Shown here one piece after another: positions 9,346-20,689 of a stretch of 64,000 bases of DNA (its first letter is position 1; every line of letters starts with the position of its first letter). This stretch comes from Glaciimonas sp. CA11.2 (GTDB taxonomy: Bacteria; Pseudomonadota; Gammaproteobacteria; Burkholderiales; Burkholderiaceae_D). The notes below the pieces were generated by a model. The model was not told the origin of the DNA, searched no databases, and was given only the letters and a program-made list of their open reading frames with translations. The position numbers were made by a program, and so were the translations under genes. The stretch spans positions 1,612,001 to 1,676,000 of the forward strand of contig NZ_JAVIWL010000001.1 in the NCBI RefSeq assembly GCF_034314045.1. Reading direction: 5' to 3'.

Positions 9346-10149
9346 TCATTGCAACCATGATGGTTTGCGCTTTTCCAGAAAAGCACGAACGCCTTCACGG
9401 CCTTGATCGGAAGCACGGCTTTGGGCAATTCCCTCGACTGTTGCGGCAATCAGTGCAGCGCTTAAAGGTTGACCGGCAACATCCCGCACCAAGCGCTTGG
9501 CATTTGTCACGGCAGCCGGACTGGCGGCAAGCAATGATTTCAATAGCACGTTAACCGTGTCAACTAATGTTTCAAGTCCGACCACTTCGTGGACCAACCC
9601 GATTCGCAGGGCGGTTGCTGCCGAAAAGCGTTCAGCGGTAATGAAGTAGCGGCGCGCCGCCGACTCGCCGATTGCCTTAATAACATAGGGGGAAATAGTC
9701 GCGGGAATCAAGCCGATCCGGACTTCCGACAAACAGAAATGGGCTGCCTCAACCGCCACCACGATATCGCACGCGGCAACCAAACCCAGGCCGCCTGCGT
9801 AACAATCGCCTTGTACGCGAGCGATCACCGGTTTTGGACAATCGTAAATCACCTGCAACATGGCCGCCAATTGTCCTGCGTCGGCGCGATTCTGTTCCGG
9901 CGTGTAATCTGCCATCTCTTTCATCCAGTTCAGATCAGCACCGGCACAAAACGCGACACCATTCGCAGCCAACACAATCGCCCGAACCTGTGGCATTGCG
10001 CCCAGTTCCGTGAAGGCGCGCGTGATTTCGGCAATCGTGTCCTGATTAAAGGCGTTACGGACATCGGGCCGATTTAAGGTAATGGTGGCGACTTGTGCAT
10101 GGTCGCTGTTGCCAGCTTTACATTCAACTAACAGGGTTTTATACGTCAT
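9346..10149 (-). CDS. liuC: Methylglutaconyl-CoA hydratase (enoyl-CoA hydratase family)
   Basis: A 267-residue crotonase-fold protein. The oxyanion-hole segment FCAGADLNWM and the GGLGLVAACDIVVA block are typical of 3-methylglutaconyl-CoA hydratase, which makes HMG-CoA in leucine catabolism. It follows liuB by 87 bp on the same strand, as in other liu operons. A generic enoyl-CoA hydratase is the alternative, but the neighbours fix the role fairly well. Confidence 0.88.
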   Translation of the reverse strand: MTYKTLLVECKAGNSDHAQVATITLNRPDVRNAFNQDTIAEITRAFTELGAMPQVRAIVLAANGVAFCAGADLNWMKEMADYTPEQNRADAGQLAAMLQVIYDCPKPVIARVQGDCYAGGLGLVAACDIVVAVEAAHFCLSEVRIGLIPATISPYVIKAIGESAARRYFITAERFSAATALRIGLVHEVVGLETLVDTVNVLLKSLLAASPAAVTNAKRLVRDVAGQPLSAALIAATVEGIAQSRASDQGREGVRAFLEKRKPSWLQ

Positions 10150-10209
10150 TATGTTCTTTCCGATTGCATGTTCGCGTGCGTTTTTTACTTTTTGGGGTGC
10201 ATAAATAGC

Positions 10210-10232
10210 GCTGCATAATAAATTTATGCAGC
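10210..10232. repeat. Hairpin between liuB and liuC
   Basis: A perfect 9-bp stem GCTGCATAA / TTATGCAGC with a 5-nt loop starts right after the liuB stop. There is no T-tract, so it may stabilise or process the liuB-liuC message rather than terminate it. Confidence 0.5.
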
Positions 10233-10236
10233 AAAT

Positions 10237-11859
10237 TTACATGCGGAAAACGCCAAATTTAGTCTCCGCAATCGGTGCATTCAACGCCGCACTCAAACCA
10301 AGACCTAACACCATGCGCGTATCCGCAGGATCGATGACACCGTCATCCCATAAGCGTGCCGAGGCGTAATACGGATGTCCCTGATGTTCGTACTGATCGC
10401 GAATCGGTGCTTTGAAGGCGGCTTCTTCTTCTTCAGTCCAAATACCGCCTTTGCCCTCGATACCATCGCGCTTGACGGTTGCTAATACGCCCGCAGCCTG
10501 ATCGCCACCCATGACCGAAATCCGCGCATTTGGCCACATCCACAAGAATCGTGGTGAGAAGGCCCGCCCGCACATGCCGTAATTACCGGCACCAAAACTG
10601 CCGCCAATAATCACCGTCAACTTCGGCACAGCCGTCGTCGCCACCGCGGTCACCATCTTGGCACCGTTACGCGCAATGCCTTCGTTTTCGTACTTGCGAC
10701 CAACCATGAAGCCGGTGATATTTTGCAAAAAAACCAGCGGGATTTTACGCTGTGAACATAGCTCAATAAAATGCGTGCCTTTTAACGCCGCTTCTGAAAA
10801 CAAGATGCCGTTATTGGCGATAATGCCAACCGGCATGCCATAAATATGGGCAAAGCCGCAAATTAGCGTAGTGCCATAACGTGCCTTGAATTCATCAAAA
10901 TCGCTGCCATCCACCACCCGCGCTATGACCTCGCGCACATCGAATGGCTTGCGCGTATCAAGCGGGATGACGCCGTATAACTCGTGGGCCGGATATTTCG
11001 GCTCAATCACTGGGCGCAATACCGGCCCTTCGGGCTTTTTGCGGTTCAGGTTTGACACTATCGTGCGGGCCAGTGCCAGCGCGTGCAAATCATTCTGTGC
11101 CAGATGATCAGCGACGCCGGATAAACGCGTGTGTACATCGCCGCCGCCCAAGTCTTCGGCGCTGACGACTTCGCCAGTCGCTGCTTTGACTAACGGCGGA
11201 CCCGCCAAAAAGATGGTTCCCTGATTTTTGACGATGATCGATTCATCGCTCATGGCGGGAACGTACGCACCGCCGGCGGTACAAGATCCCATGACGACCG
11301 CGATTTGCGGAATGCCTTTAGCGGACAAATGCGCCTGATTATAAAAAATTCGCCCGAAATGATCCCGATCAGGAAACACGTCATCCTGATTTGGCAAATT
11401 GGCACCGCCGCTATCGACCAGATATATACACGGCAAATTATTTTGTTCGGCGATTTCTTGTGCGCGCAGATGTTTTTTGACCGTCAGCGGATAGTAAGTA
11501 CCGCCTTTGACCGTTGCATCGTTACAGACAATCACGCATTCTTGCCCGGCCACGCGGCCGATGCCGGTGATGACACCCGCAGCTGGCGCAGCATCGCTGC
11601 CGTCTTTATCGATATAAACGTGATAGGCCGCCAGTTGCGAAAATTCCATAAATGGTGTGCCCGGATCGAGCAGCATTTGTACACGGTCACGCGGCAAAAG
11701 TTTGCCACGCGCCACGTGCTTGTCACGCGCCGCATCACCGCCGCCTTCTGAAATTTGCGCGACCTTTTGTCGCAAATCGTCGACCAGCAAATTGAGTGCG
11801 CTAGCATTCTGCTGAAAATCTTCGCTTCGGGTATTCAGTTTGCTTTCTAACTGGGGCAT
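10237..11859 (-). CDS. liuB: Methylcrotonyl-CoA carboxylase beta subunit
   Basis: A 540-residue carboxyltransferase that moves CO2 from biotin on LiuD to 3-methylcrotonyl-CoA. Family features: the N-terminal [21 protein letters not shown] block, the [19 protein letters not shown] segment, the acyl-CoA oxyanion region [12 protein letters not shown], and the second half with [20 protein letters not shown] and [19 protein letters not shown]. Length is typical for the beta subunit. It lies directly upstream of liuC, in an operon-like arrangement. Confidence 0.95.
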   Translation of the reverse strand: MPQLESKLNTRSEDFQQNASALNLLVDDLRQKVAQISEGGGDAARDKHVARGKLLPRDRVQMLLDPGTPFMEFSQLAAYHVYIDKDGSDAAPAAGVITGIGRVAGQECVIVCNDATVKGGTYYPLTVKKHLRAQEIAEQNNLPCIYLVDSGGANLPNQDDVFPDRDHFGRIFYNQAHLSAKGIPQIAVVMGSCTAGGAYVPAMSDESIIVKNQGTIFLAGPPLVKAATGEVVSAEDLGGGDVHTRLSGVADHLAQNDLHALALARTIVSNLNRKKPEGPVLRPVIEPKYPAHELYGVIPLDTRKPFDVREVIARVVDGSDFDEFKARYGTTLICGFAHIYGMPVGIIANNGILFSEAALKGTHFIELCSQRKIPLVFLQNITGFMVGRKYENEGIARNGAKMVTAVATTAVPKLTVIIGGSFGAGNYGMCGRAFSPRFLWMWPNARISVMGGDQAAGVLATVKRDGIEGKGGIWTEEEEAAFKAPIRDQYEHQGHPYYASARLWDDGVIDPADTRMVLGLGLSAALNAPIAETKFGVFRM

Positions 11860-11969
11860 CTCAATATCCTTAAACTTTTTAACTTACTATTACCGTCTTT
11901 TATCGTCAGATGCGCCGTGGCTGCCCGTGGCTCTCTAACGCAATTGCATGCGTTGACGCTCGATTAACT

Positions 11970-13742
11970 TCAGGCCGTTTTAACTTCGCTAATGTTAAGC
12001 GCTTCTTTCATCGCTTCGCGGATTTTGAATTTTTGAATTTTCCCCGTCACGGTCATTGGGAACGCATCGACAAAACGGATATAACGCGGCACTTTGTAAT
12101 AGGCAATCTGACCGTTACAAAATGCACGCAATCCTTCTTCGTCGACGCTTTGACCCGGCCGCAGAATGACCCACGCGCATAGTTCTTCACCATATTTGGC
12201 ATCCGGCACGCCGACGACCTGTACATCTTGCACGGCTGGATGGCGATACAGAAATTCTTCAATCTCGCGTGGATAAATATTTTCTCCGCCGCGTATCACC
12301 ATGTCTTTGATTCGGCCAACGATATTGACGTAGCCTTCGCTGTCCATCGTCGCCAGATCGCCGGTGTGCATCCAGCCTTCGGCGTCGATTGCCTCCTGCG
12401 TTTTTGGCAGATCGTCCCAATAACCTTGCATCACGACATAGCCGCGTGTGCACAGTTCGCCGGTGACACCAATTGGTACTATTTCACCCGATTCTGGATC
12501 GACCATTTTGACTTCAAGATGTGGATGCACCTGACCAACAGTCGACACGCGTTTCACCACCGGCGAATCGGTGAGGCTTTGGCAACTTACAGGGCTGGTT
12601 TCGGTCATGCCGTAAGCAATCGTCACCTCCTCCATGTGCATGTCACGCACTACCCGCTTCATGACTTCAGTTGGGCAGGGCGAACCGGCCATGATCCCGG
12701 TGCGTAATGTGGACAGATCGAATTCCGCAAAACGTGGGTGGTCGAGTTCAGCAATAAACATCGTTGGCACGCCATGTAAGCCAGTGCAGCGCTCATCCTG
12801 CACCGCCTGCAATACCGATAACGCATCAAATCCGTCATTCGGATAGACGATGGTTGCGCCGTGAGTCAGACAGGCCAGATTGCCTAGCACCATGCCAAAA
12901 CAGTGATACAGCGGGACCGGAATACATAAGCGATCCTGCGCCGTGAGCCGCATGGCTTCGCCAATAAAGAAACCGTTGTTCAAAATATTGCGATGTGTCA
13001 GCGTCGCCCCTTTAGGAAAACCGGTCGTGCCGCTGGTGAACTGAATGTTAATCGCATCGGTGGCTTGCAATGTCGCACCAATCAGGGCGACTTGTGGATC
13101 GTCGCTATCACCGCGGGCGATCAGATCAGAAAACCGTAACATGCCCGGTAATATATCGGTGCCAAGATGCACCACCGTTTTTAAAGTCGGAATGCGCGCC
13201 GCCTGCAATTCACCAGGAACGCAACCGGCCAACTCGGGCGCCAACGTGCGCAACATCTCAAGATAATCACTGGTTTTGAAGCTGGTCATTGTGACGATGA
13301 CTTTGCAACCAACTTTGTTGAGCGCGTATTCCAGTTCGCTCACACGATAGGCAGGATTGATATTGACCAGAATAATACCGACACGGGCTGTCGCCAATTG
13401 CATCAGTAACCACTCGCTATTATTGTGCGACCAGATCCCTACACGTTCGCCGCGCTCAACGCCACACCGCAGTAAAGCGCTTGCCAAACGACGTGATTCC
13501 GTCTGCAACTGGCGGTACGTCATGCGAATGTTTTGATGGCAAGCGACTAACGCATCGTTGTCGGGAACATTTTCCACCATCCCATCAAAGAAAACGGCAA
13601 GGGTATCTTCGATCAACGGGATATCCTGACTGCCACGCGCGATACTCATGCCGTTGATTGGCGTACTGATTAGATCGGTCATCGCATTAGTGGTGGAAAT
13701 GGTCGTTGGCAAATCGGCTAAAGAATCGTTTTTCGCTTGCAT
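11970..13742 (-). CDS. AMP-dependent acyl-CoA ligase of the liu region
   Basis: An ANL-superfamily adenylate-forming acyl-CoA synthetase (590 residues). The ATP loop [18 protein letters not shown], the YGMTETSP motif, the MHTGDLA hinge region and the C-terminal catalytic lysine in [10 protein letters not shown] are all present. I place the start at 13742 (MQAKND), where AGGAG precedes the ATG by about 10 nt; further upstream in-frame codons lack a ribosome site. Similar ligases accompany liu genes in other proteobacteria, where activation of isovalerate, methylcrotonate or another short or branched acid is plausible. The exact substrate cannot be read from sequence. Confidence 0.88.
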   Translation of the reverse strand: MQAKNDSLADLPTTISTTNAMTDLISTPINGMSIARGSQDIPLIEDTLAVFFDGMVENVPDNDALVACHQNIRMTYRQLQTESRRLASALLRCGVERGERVGIWSHNNSEWLLMQLATARVGIILVNINPAYRVSELEYALNKVGCKVIVTMTSFKTSDYLEMLRTLAPELAGCVPGELQAARIPTLKTVVHLGTDILPGMLRFSDLIARGDSDDPQVALIGATLQATDAINIQFTSGTTGFPKGATLTHRNILNNGFFIGEAMRLTAQDRLCIPVPLYHCFGMVLGNLACLTHGATIVYPNDGFDALSVLQAVQDERCTGLHGVPTMFIAELDHPRFAEFDLSTLRTGIMAGSPCPTEVMKRVVRDMHMEEVTIAYGMTETSPVSCQSLTDSPVVKRVSTVGQVHPHLEVKMVDPESGEIVPIGVTGELCTRGYVVMQGYWDDLPKTQEAIDAEGWMHTGDLATMDSEGYVNIVGRIKDMVIRGGENIYPREIEEFLYRHPAVQDVQVVGVPDAKYGEELCAWVILRPGQSVDEEGLRAFCNGQIAYYKVPRYIRFVDAFPMTVTGKIQKFKIREAMKEALNISEVKTA

Positions 13743-13837
13743 GATTGTTTGTCTCCTATCCTTGTCCATTGATTTTTGGCCACCGTCATTCTGGTCGTAC
13801 AGCGGTCCAAACGGCATCCAGCGGTCACTCAAGAAAT

Positions 13838-14296
13838 TTATATTATTTTTTCTGGAAAATATCCGTCTACATAAAACCAGCGGTACGCACTTTCATTCAG
13901 CTGGGCTTTGGTCTCAGTTTCGGCCAGTTCTCTTACAAATTGACTTACTTCGTGAAGGCGTTGGGCGCGCCCGCCGACTTTATAACGGGCAACAAATTCC
14001 ACCGTCGCATGATTGCCGTCAGTCTCATGCTGTCGAATCTCTAAACCAAGCCACTTCAACCCATCGTCAGCGCTGACGATGTTTTCCGCCGCAGGTCGCG
14101 TGCTACGGTGCCAGGTCGCTGATAAATAGACATCATCACGCAGCGTGTAGGCGGTATACCGAGAGCGCATCAATTCCTGTGCAGTTTGCGGCACAGACGG
14201 ATAGAGTCCAACTTGTGGGGCGAGAAAACGACCGCAACATGTCGAGAACTGACCGCCGCCACATGGACACAGTGCTGCATTATGTGATTTGTTCAT
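13838..14296 (-). CDS. ychJ: YchJ-family SEC-C motif protein (UPF0225)
   Basis: A 152-residue cytosolic protein with an N-terminal zinc-binding SEC-C-type cysteine cluster ([16 protein letters not shown]) and the family blocks [14 protein letters not shown] and FVARYK. Function is unknown; the YchJ family is widespread in proteobacteria. It stands alone between the acyl-CoA ligase and the isomerase, with short gaps on both sides. Confidence 0.85.
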   Translation of the reverse strand: MNKSHNAALCPCGGGQFSTCCGRFLAPQVGLYPSVPQTAQELMRSRYTAYTLRDDVYLSATWHRSTRPAAENIVSADDGLKWLGLEIRQHETDGNHATVEFVARYKVGGRAQRLHEVSQFVRELAETETKAQLNESAYRWFYVDGYFPEKII

Positions 14297-14341
14297 ACTG
14301 GCTTGTTCATCGTACTTTTCAATTTTTCGATGTTGCCGCGT

Positions 14342-14947
14342 TTAGACTTTGCCAGACTTCAACATTGCTTCAATCTGATCAAAGCGGTCAAAACCCCAAA
14401 ACGATTCGCCATCGACGATCACAAACGGAGAGCCAAATACACCACGCGCCATGGCTAGGTCAATCTCGGCTTTTAACTGGTTTTTGATCGACAACGTATT
14501 CACGCCTTCAGCCATGCCTTCTGTATCGAAGCCATTTTTACGCGCTATATCAAGGACATTAAGCGGCTCAGCAATATTGATGCCGTGCACAAACATGCCT
14601 TGATAAATCAATTTGGCAAATTTGATCGACTGATCAGCACCATGTTTGCTCTGCATCCACAACATCGCACGCGCCGCAACTTGGGTAGGAAGCGGAAAAG
14701 CCGGAGGCCGATGATAGGGAATGCCATGAAAGAGCGCGCTCCGCTCGAAATCGTGGAACGAATATTTTCCTTTCATCGGCAACTCTGTCAGCGGTGCCGA
14801 ACCGGTGGTCTTGAAGACAGCGCCGAGCAAAATCGGATGCCACTCGACATCGCGCCCATATTTTCCCGCCAGTTCGTCAATGCGTTCGGCTGCAAAATAG
14901 CCGTAAGGAGACGAAAAATCAAAATAAAAATCGATTGCAGCACTCAT
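14342..14947 (-). CDS. 2-hydroxychromene-2-carboxylate isomerase / GST-kappa family protein
   Basis: A 201-residue thioredoxin-fold protein of the DsbA/GST-kappa group. The N-terminal FYFDFSSPYGYFA holds the Ser that replaces the CxxC cysteine, and the C-terminal GVFGSPFVIVDGESFWGFDR is diagnostic of the isomerase family. Some members act in naphthalene breakdown, but many genomes carry one without aromatic genes, as here. It is probably glutathione-dependent. The physiological substrate is unknown. Confidence 0.82.
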   Translation of the reverse strand: MSAAIDFYFDFSSPYGYFAAERIDELAGKYGRDVEWHPILLGAVFKTTGSAPLTELPMKGKYSFHDFERSALFHGIPYHRPPAFPLPTQVAARAMLWMQSKHGADQSIKFAKLIYQGMFVHGINIAEPLNVLDIARKNGFDTEGMAEGVNTLSIKNQLKAEIDLAMARGVFGSPFVIVDGESFWGFDRFDQIEAMLKSGKV

Positions 14948-15142
14948 GTAAAACCTTTTTCGAATTCACTCTGGCGACCGAATCCCGGTCGATAGTGTTG
15001 TTTTCAGTGTCACCCGGCTTTGCTCAAACAAACATACCAGGGAAATCAGCGAAAAAATGACTTTGCATCGTTGCCTGTTTCAGGACTTTTGCAGGACGTC
15101 CCGGCGACTGACTTATCCGCCGGGATAGCTTTGCATCCGTCT

Positions 15143-15172
15143 TTTGTCTACACGGTCACCAGCGTAGACAAA
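15143..15172. repeat. Hairpin after the thiolase gene
   Basis: A 9-bp perfect stem TTTGTCTAC / GTAGACAAA with a 12-nt loop sits just past the acetyl-CoA acetyltransferase stop. The rest of the 230-bp gap (14948-15178) shows no gene. No clear T-tract follows, so a terminator role is only possible. Confidence 0.4.
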
Positions 15173-15178
15173 CCGTCA

Positions 15179-16375
15179 TTACAGCATCTCAATCGCCAGC
15201 GCCGTACCTTCGCCACCCCCGATACATAACGAGGCCACGCCGCGCTTGCCGCCAGTCGCTTTCAAAGCGCCAAGCAGCGTCACGATAATGCGCGCACCGG
15301 ATGCACCGATAGGATGGCCCAATGCACATGCGCCGCCATGCACGTTGACCTTGTCATGCGGAATATTGTGTTCTTTCATCGCTGCCATTGGCACTACGGC
15401 GAATGCTTCGTTGATTTCAAACAGATCAACGTCAGCGCTGGTCCAACCGATTTTCTTGTACAGCTTATCGATTGCACCAACCGGCGCAGTGGTGAACCAA
15501 TCTGGCTCTTGCGAGTGGCTGGCATGACCGACGATTCTAGCGATTGGTGTGCAGCCAAGTTTCTTCGCAGTGGACTCAAGCATCAATACCAGAGCAGCAG
15601 CACCGTCATTGATCGACGATGATGATGCGGCGGTAATCGTGCCGTCTTTTTTGAATGCTGGACGTAGCGATGGAATTTTTTCCACCTTCGCTTTAGTCGG
15701 GCCTTCGTCTTTATCGATAACCACCTCGCCCGCACGGCTAGTGACCGTTACCGGTGCGATTTCCCACTTAAACAGGCCATCGGCAGCAGCAGCTTGTGCA
15801 CGCTTGACTGAGCTGATTGCAAAGTGATCTTGCTCTTCACGCGTGAATTTGTATTTTGCTGCACACTCTTCACCGAAAGTGCCCATCGAACGACCGCCGC
15901 CGTTTTCAGTTCTGGAATAGGCATCTTCCAGACCATCCAGCATCATATGATCCAAAATCGCGCCGTGACCGATACGATAACCGCCACGTGCCTTCGGCAC
16001 TAAATACGGTGCGTTAGTCATCGACTCCATCCCGCCAGCGACAACAACTTCATGCGTGCCGGCCAACAATGCGTCATGTGCAAACATGGTTGCCTGCATG
16101 GCAGATCCACACACTTTGGAAATCGTCGAGGCGTTAGTCGACATTGGCAATCCGGCCTTGATTGTCGCCTGACGCGCCGGTGCCTGACCCTGACCAGCTT
16201 GCAATACGTTACCGAACACCACACTATCAATTTGTTCAGGCTTTAGCCCGGCGCGCTCGACTGCCGCTTTGATCGCGACTGCACCCAGATCAGTAGCGGT
16301 TAGTGAGGAAAAATCACCTTGAAATGCACCCATCGGGGTACGTGCCGCACCGACAATAACAATTGAGTCACTCAT
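15179..16375 (-). CDS. Acetyl-CoA C-acetyltransferase (thiolase II)
   Basis: A 398-residue degradative/biosynthetic thiolase. The nucleophile Cys89 (KVCGSAMQA), His354 (GHPIGASG) and Cys384 (CIGGGEG) form the expected catalytic set. It interconverts acetoacetyl-CoA and two acetyl-CoA. In this region it can finish leucine breakdown once acetoacetate has been activated; a role in polyhydroxybutyrate synthesis (PhaA/AtoB type) is the alternative. It stands alone, about 115 bp downstream of aceK. Confidence 0.92.
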   Translation of the reverse strand: MSDSIVIVGAARTPMGAFQGDFSSLTATDLGAVAIKAAVERAGLKPEQIDSVVFGNVLQAGQGQAPARQATIKAGLPMSTNASTISKVCGSAMQATMFAHDALLAGTHEVVVAGGMESMTNAPYLVPKARGGYRIGHGAILDHMMLDGLEDAYSRTENGGGRSMGTFGEECAAKYKFTREEQDHFAISSVKRAQAAAADGLFKWEIAPVTVTSRAGEVVIDKDEGPTKAKVEKIPSLRPAFKKDGTITAASSSSINDGAAALVLMLESTAKKLGCTPIARIVGHASHSQEPDWFTTAPVGAIDKLYKKIGWTSADVDLFEINEAFAVVPMAAMKEHNIPHDKVNVHGGACALGHPIGASGARIIVTLLGALKATGGKRGVASLCIGGGEGTALAIEML

Positions 16376-16491
16376 GTTTTTTCTCCAGTTAAAGACGGTC
16401 TATGCCGTCAGATTAGTCACAATTTGAAACGTATTTCTTGACACTTTTTTTAGCACAGCAAAGCGTCATGACCAATTTTGCGAAAATCACG

Positions 16492-18306
16492 CTACTCTGC
16501 ACAATCTTGCGTGACCGGCGTCAGCATGGCTACTGATTTCGCATTTCTAAAACGACATTCTTGTGGGTAAGGAAAAACATCGTCGAAATGGCCATCCAGT
16601 ATGTGCTGTTTGCGTTGCTGCCAGTACTGTTGCGTCAATAAATCTGCATGATGTTTCAAAAAATATTTTCTTACGTTGGTGTTGCCCAAAAGAAAAACAC
16701 CGAATTGTTCAGGAAACACGTCATTTTTTGCGACCGAATACCACGGTTCGGCAGACATTTCCTCCTCTTCATTGCGTGGCTCTGGAATCTTCCGGAAGTT
16801 GCAATCTGTAATGTATTCAATCTCATCATAGTCATAAAAAACGACCCGATTGTGACGTGTCACACCGAAATTTTTGTACAGCATATCGCCGGGGAAAATA
16901 TTCACGGCCACCAATTCTTTGATTGCATTGCCATACTCGACGATGCCATGCTCCATCGCCGTTTGATCACCGTTCGCCTGGGCGCTGTTCAGATAGATAT
17001 TCAAAGGCACCATGCGGCGCTCGATATACAGATGCTTGATAATGATTTCGTCGCCATCTTCTTCAACCACGGAAGGCGCTACAGCTTTCAATTCTGCCAA
17101 TAATTCATCGGCAAAACGTGCGCGCGGAAAGGCAACGCTTGAGTATTCTAATGTGTCGGCCATGCGGCCCACACGATCATGATTTTTAACCAGTAAATAT
17201 TTTTCTTTGACCAGCGCATTGGTCGTCTCTTTGGGCGCTGGGAAATAATCCTTGATCACCTTGAATACATAGGGAAACGATGGCAGCGCAAACACCACCA
17301 TGACTAACCCGCGTATCCCGGGTGCAATTTCAAAATTATCCGAGGAGTGCCTTAAATGACGCAAAAAATCCCGATAAAATAAGGCCTTGCCGAGTTTTTG
17401 CAGACCAAGAATCGTATAAATTTCACTACGTGGTTTTTCTGGCATCAGGGTCCGTAAAAACTGCACATAGGCAGAAGGAACCTCCATATCCACCATGAAA
17501 TACGCACGCGTAAACGAAAACAAAATCGCCAGTATTTTGCGTTCAAACAACACAGCATCCAATACCAGTTCACCTTTGCGATTATGCAAAATCGGAATCA
17601 CGAACGGATACTCATTGCTACCGTTGATGATTTTGCCGACCATGTAAGCGCCTTTGTTGCGGTAAAAAAGCGTCGATAGCACGTGAATCTGGTGATTGAG
17701 TTCGAGCGCGTCTGCGCTAAACGTTTGCTGGATGCGCTCTTCTGCCAGCGTGACATCGCGATCAAGATCAGCGAAAGGTGTTTGCAACTGAAAATTAGTA
17801 ATGATGCGCTTCAGGGTGGCGTGCATCCCGTCTAGCATTGGGTAATACACGCGGAAGGTCGGTGTCGTCTCGTCGGTGTCCAGATATTCAGTCGATACTG
17901 CTGGCCGTACAAAAATGAAGTCATTATGGAAATAGATTCGGTGCAAAATTTTGCAACATACCGAATTGAAAAACGTCTCTGCAAGCTCCGGTTGCTTGTG
18001 ATCAATCAGCAAGCCAATGTAATGCAGCTTCACCTCGCGCCAGACCTCGTCGGTGAGATCGACATCGGCATATTCATCTTCCAGCATCTGCACACATTCG
18101 TCCACGCGCGTGTCATAAAAGGCGATCCGTTCACGGGCCTCGATCTGAGCGGTTTTCCAGTCGGCACATTCAAAATGCCGCTTCGCCGCATGGGTTGCCT
18201 CGCGAAACAGGCGGTAATGCTTGTCGAAGCCGTCCAGTATTGTCCGCGCAGTATCAAAGGCGATCTGCGAGGACAACAATTTTGGAAAGGCTGGCGACAT
18301 GGTCAT
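16492..18306 (-). CDS. aceK: Isocitrate dehydrogenase kinase/phosphatase
   Basis: A 604-residue bifunctional enzyme that phosphorylates or dephosphorylates isocitrate dehydrogenase and so sets flux into the glyoxylate shunt. Recognised by its full-length match to the AceK fold, including [12 protein letters not shown], the [14 protein letters not shown] block and the C-terminal [19 protein letters not shown] segment. No aceA or aceB is adjacent, which is usual in betaproteobacteria. Its start overlaps the stop of the upstream dehydratase as ATGA. A second ATG two codons in (18300) is possible. Confidence 0.96.
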   Translation of the reverse strand: MTMSPAFPKLLSSQIAFDTARTILDGFDKHYRLFREATHAAKRHFECADWKTAQIEARERIAFYDTRVDECVQMLEDEYADVDLTDEVWREVKLHYIGLLIDHKQPELAETFFNSVCCKILHRIYFHNDFIFVRPAVSTEYLDTDETTPTFRVYYPMLDGMHATLKRIITNFQLQTPFADLDRDVTLAEERIQQTFSADALELNHQIHVLSTLFYRNKGAYMVGKIINGSNEYPFVIPILHNRKGELVLDAVLFERKILAILFSFTRAYFMVDMEVPSAYVQFLRTLMPEKPRSEIYTILGLQKLGKALFYRDFLRHLRHSSDNFEIAPGIRGLVMVVFALPSFPYVFKVIKDYFPAPKETTNALVKEKYLLVKNHDRVGRMADTLEYSSVAFPRARFADELLAELKAVAPSVVEEDGDEIIIKHLYIERRMVPLNIYLNSAQANGDQTAMEHGIVEYGNAIKELVAVNIFPGDMLYKNFGVTRHNRVVFYDYDEIEYITDCNFRKIPEPRNEEEEMSAEPWYSVAKNDVFPEQFGVFLLGNTNVRKYFLKHHADLLTQQYWQQRKQHILDGHFDDVFPYPQECRFRNAKSVAMLTPVTQDCAE

Positions 18307-19244
18307 AACGAAAAATGGTTCTTCCAGTTGGCAAGCGTTTCCAGACTGACGCCAATACCGCCGCAGACGACAATCAAGGGCCGTTCGAATTTATCCAGTT
18401 CAGGTAGGCGTTGATAGGCGACTGCCAAGGCTGCGCCGCATGCCGGCTCGACCAGCGTTCGCATATCATTTGCAAACGAAAGACAGGCAGCAACCGCCTG
18501 CGCATCGCTGATCTTGACGCTCAGCACCGTATGTTGACGCGTCCAGTTAAATGCGGCTGCCGCCACGCGGGTCGCATTCAATGACGTGGCAATCGACGTC
18601 ACCGCCGCTAACGACACCAACTCGCCCGCCGCCACAGCAGCATGTAAGGAGGCCGCGCCATCGGTTTCGACCGCGATCAATGGCACCTCTTTCAAACCGT
18701 TGCGATGCATGCCTTCCAGTATCCCGGACATCAATCCACCGCCGCCAACGGCACAAATAACCACATCAAAATCGAATCCCATCGCTTTAGCTTGCGCTAC
18801 GGCTTCGTCGATCAGGGTGGCGTTGCCGTCCCAAATATCAGGATGGTCAAAAGGTGGAATGTAGATCACACCCGCTTGTTCACATAATGTGAGCGCGGCC
18901 TGATTCGCCTCATGCCATGCGCTGCCGTGCACAATCACTTCTGCACCGATGTCACGAATGCGCGCAATCACCGCAGCGGAAGTGGTTTCCGGCACGACGA
19001 CCGTGGTTCTGACACCTAATGCAGCACCGGCGAAAGCTGCCGCGAAACCGGCGTTACCGCCGGACGGACAGACTAATCGGGTCGCACCACTCGTCACCGC
19101 ACGCTGGCAAAGCAAACCAATCCCGCGCAACTTGAATGAGCCAGAGGGTTGCGTGTTTTCCATTTTCAACCAAACTTTTTTGCCGAGAGCGACAGAAAGT
19201 TGTGGATGTGCCAATAAAGCCGTTTGAATATGCAAAGAAGTCAT
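18303..19244 (-). CDS. PLP-dependent L-serine/threonine dehydratase family protein
   Basis: A 313-residue fold-type II PLP enzyme. The Schiff-base lysine is Lys38 in SGSFKLRG, and the phosphate loop is [10 protein letters not shown]. It is short, lacking the regulatory domain of IlvA, and resembles catabolic serine/threonine ammonia-lyases that make pyruvate or 2-oxobutyrate. Its TGA overlaps the aceK ATG by 4 bp, so the two are probably co-translated. Serine racemase activity is an alternative. Confidence 0.85.
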   Translation of the reverse strand: MTSLHIQTALLAHPQLSVALGKKVWLKMENTQPSGSFKLRGIGLLCQRAVTSGATRLVCPSGGNAGFAAAFAGAALGVRTTVVVPETTSAAVIARIRDIGAEVIVHGSAWHEANQAALTLCEQAGVIYIPPFDHPDIWDGNATLIDEAVAQAKAMGFDFDVVICAVGGGGLMSGILEGMHRNGLKEVPLIAVETDGAASLHAAVAAGELVSLAAVTSIATSLNATRVAAAAFNWTRQHTVLSVKISDAQAVAACLSFANDMRTLVEPACGAALAVAYQRLPELDKFERPLIVVCGGIGVSLETLANWKNHFSL

Positions 19245-19383
19245 CTATGCGTAAGTCCTAATAATGAAAGTGTACTTGCCTGCATAAAGTGTACCGCCTG
19301 AAGCGAATTAACAAAACTGCGCGTTGCCTGCTACCTGGCCAATGGCTAGTTAGCATTAACTTATGGCAGACGCAGGACAAACA

Positions 19384-20568
19384 TTAAGCCGTTTCAGAAA
19401 ATAATTCGCGTCCGATGAGCATACGACGAATTTCGCTGGTTCCTGCACCGATTTCATACAATTTCGCGTCGCGCCATAGGCGACCAACCGGGTATTCGTT
19501 GATATAACCGTTGCCGCCCAGCGCCTGAATTGCTTCGCCCGCCATCCAGGTAGCTTTTTCGGCAGAATATAAAATCGCGCCCGCAGCATCTTTACGTAAA
19601 GCACGTGCAGCTTCCGGTGTTTTGGCACGGTCGCAAGCCTGACCAACGGCATACACATAGGCTTTGCAGGCCATCATGGTGGAATACATGTCAGCAAGTT
19701 TGCCTTGCATCAATTGAAATTCGCCAATGGCCTGGCCGAACTGCTTGCGGTCATGTACATACGGAACGACGACGTCCATACAGGCTTGCATGATGCCAAG
19801 TGGGCCGCCTGACAAAACTGTCCGTTCAAAATCGAGTCCAGACATCAACACGTTCACACCTTTGCCGACGCTACCGAGGACATTTTCAACAGGGACTTCA
19901 CAATCCTGAAAGACCAGTTCGCCGGTATGCGATCCGCGCATACCCAACTTGTCGAGCTTTTGCGCGACGCTAAAACCTTTAAAAGCCTTTTCAACCAAAA
20001 ACGCCGTCATGCCGCGAGCGCCTGCCGTCAGATCAGTCTTGGCATAGACCACCAACACATCTGCATCAGGACCGTTGGTGATCCACATCTTGGTGCCATT
20101 CAGCACCCAGCGGTCACCTTTTAAGTCCGCCCGCAACTTCATGCTAACCACGTCAGAGCCAGCATTTGGCTCCGACATGGCGAGCGCGCCGACGTGATCC
20201 CCAGAGATCAATTTAGGCAAATATTTGGCTTTTTGCTCTGCATTGCCGTTACGACTAATCTGATTGACGCATAAATTGGAATGCGCGCCGTAAGAAAGTC
20301 CGACCGAAGCCGATGCGCGAGAAATTTCTTCCAATGCAATGATATGCGCCAGATAGCCCAGTCCGATGCCGCCGTAGGCTTCATCAGCAGTAATCCCGAG
20401 AAGGCCTAAATCACCCATTTTTTTCCATAAATCCATCGGAAATTGGTCAGTACGATCGATTTCTGCCGCACGTGGGGCAATTTCTGCCGCCGCAAACTGT
20501 TGAATCGTTTCACGCAAAGCGGCGATATCTTCGCCATGATCAAAATTTAGTCCGTTCAGATGCACCAT
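19384..20568 (-). CDS. liuA: Isovaleryl-CoA dehydrogenase
   Basis: A flavin acyl-CoA dehydrogenase (394 residues from the chosen start) that oxidises isovaleryl-CoA to 3-methylcrotonyl-CoA. Visible features: [47 protein letters not shown] and the C-terminal [20 protein letters not shown] set the start at 20568 (MVHLNGL) because GGAG precedes it by 7 nt; the longer frame to 20631 has no such site. It follows liuR by 121 bp on the same strand, the canonical liuR-liuA order. Confidence 0.93.
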   Translation of the reverse strand: MVHLNGLNFDHGEDIAALRETIQQFAAAEIAPRAAEIDRTDQFPMDLWKKMGDLGLLGITADEAYGGIGLGYLAHIIALEEISRASASVGLSYGAHSNLCVNQISRNGNAEQKAKYLPKLISGDHVGALAMSEPNAGSDVVSMKLRADLKGDRWVLNGTKMWITNGPDADVLVVYAKTDLTAGARGMTAFLVEKAFKGFSVAQKLDKLGMRGSHTGELVFQDCEVPVENVLGSVGKGVNVLMSGLDFERTVLSGGPLGIMQACMDVVVPYVHDRKQFGQAIGEFQLMQGKLADMYSTMMACKAYVYAVGQACDRAKTPEAARALRKDAAGAILYSAEKATWMAGEAIQALGGNGYINEYPVGRLWRDAKLYEIGAGTSEIRRMLIGRELFSETA

Positions 20569-20689
20569 ATGTTTACTCCATTTGTTGTTAGGGGGCGGGC
20601 TCGAATAGCGATTTCCTATTTCCATTACCATCGTTTAAATATTCAGATCACGCGGACTACCTGCAGCATTTACGGCGCTGTTCCAAGTA

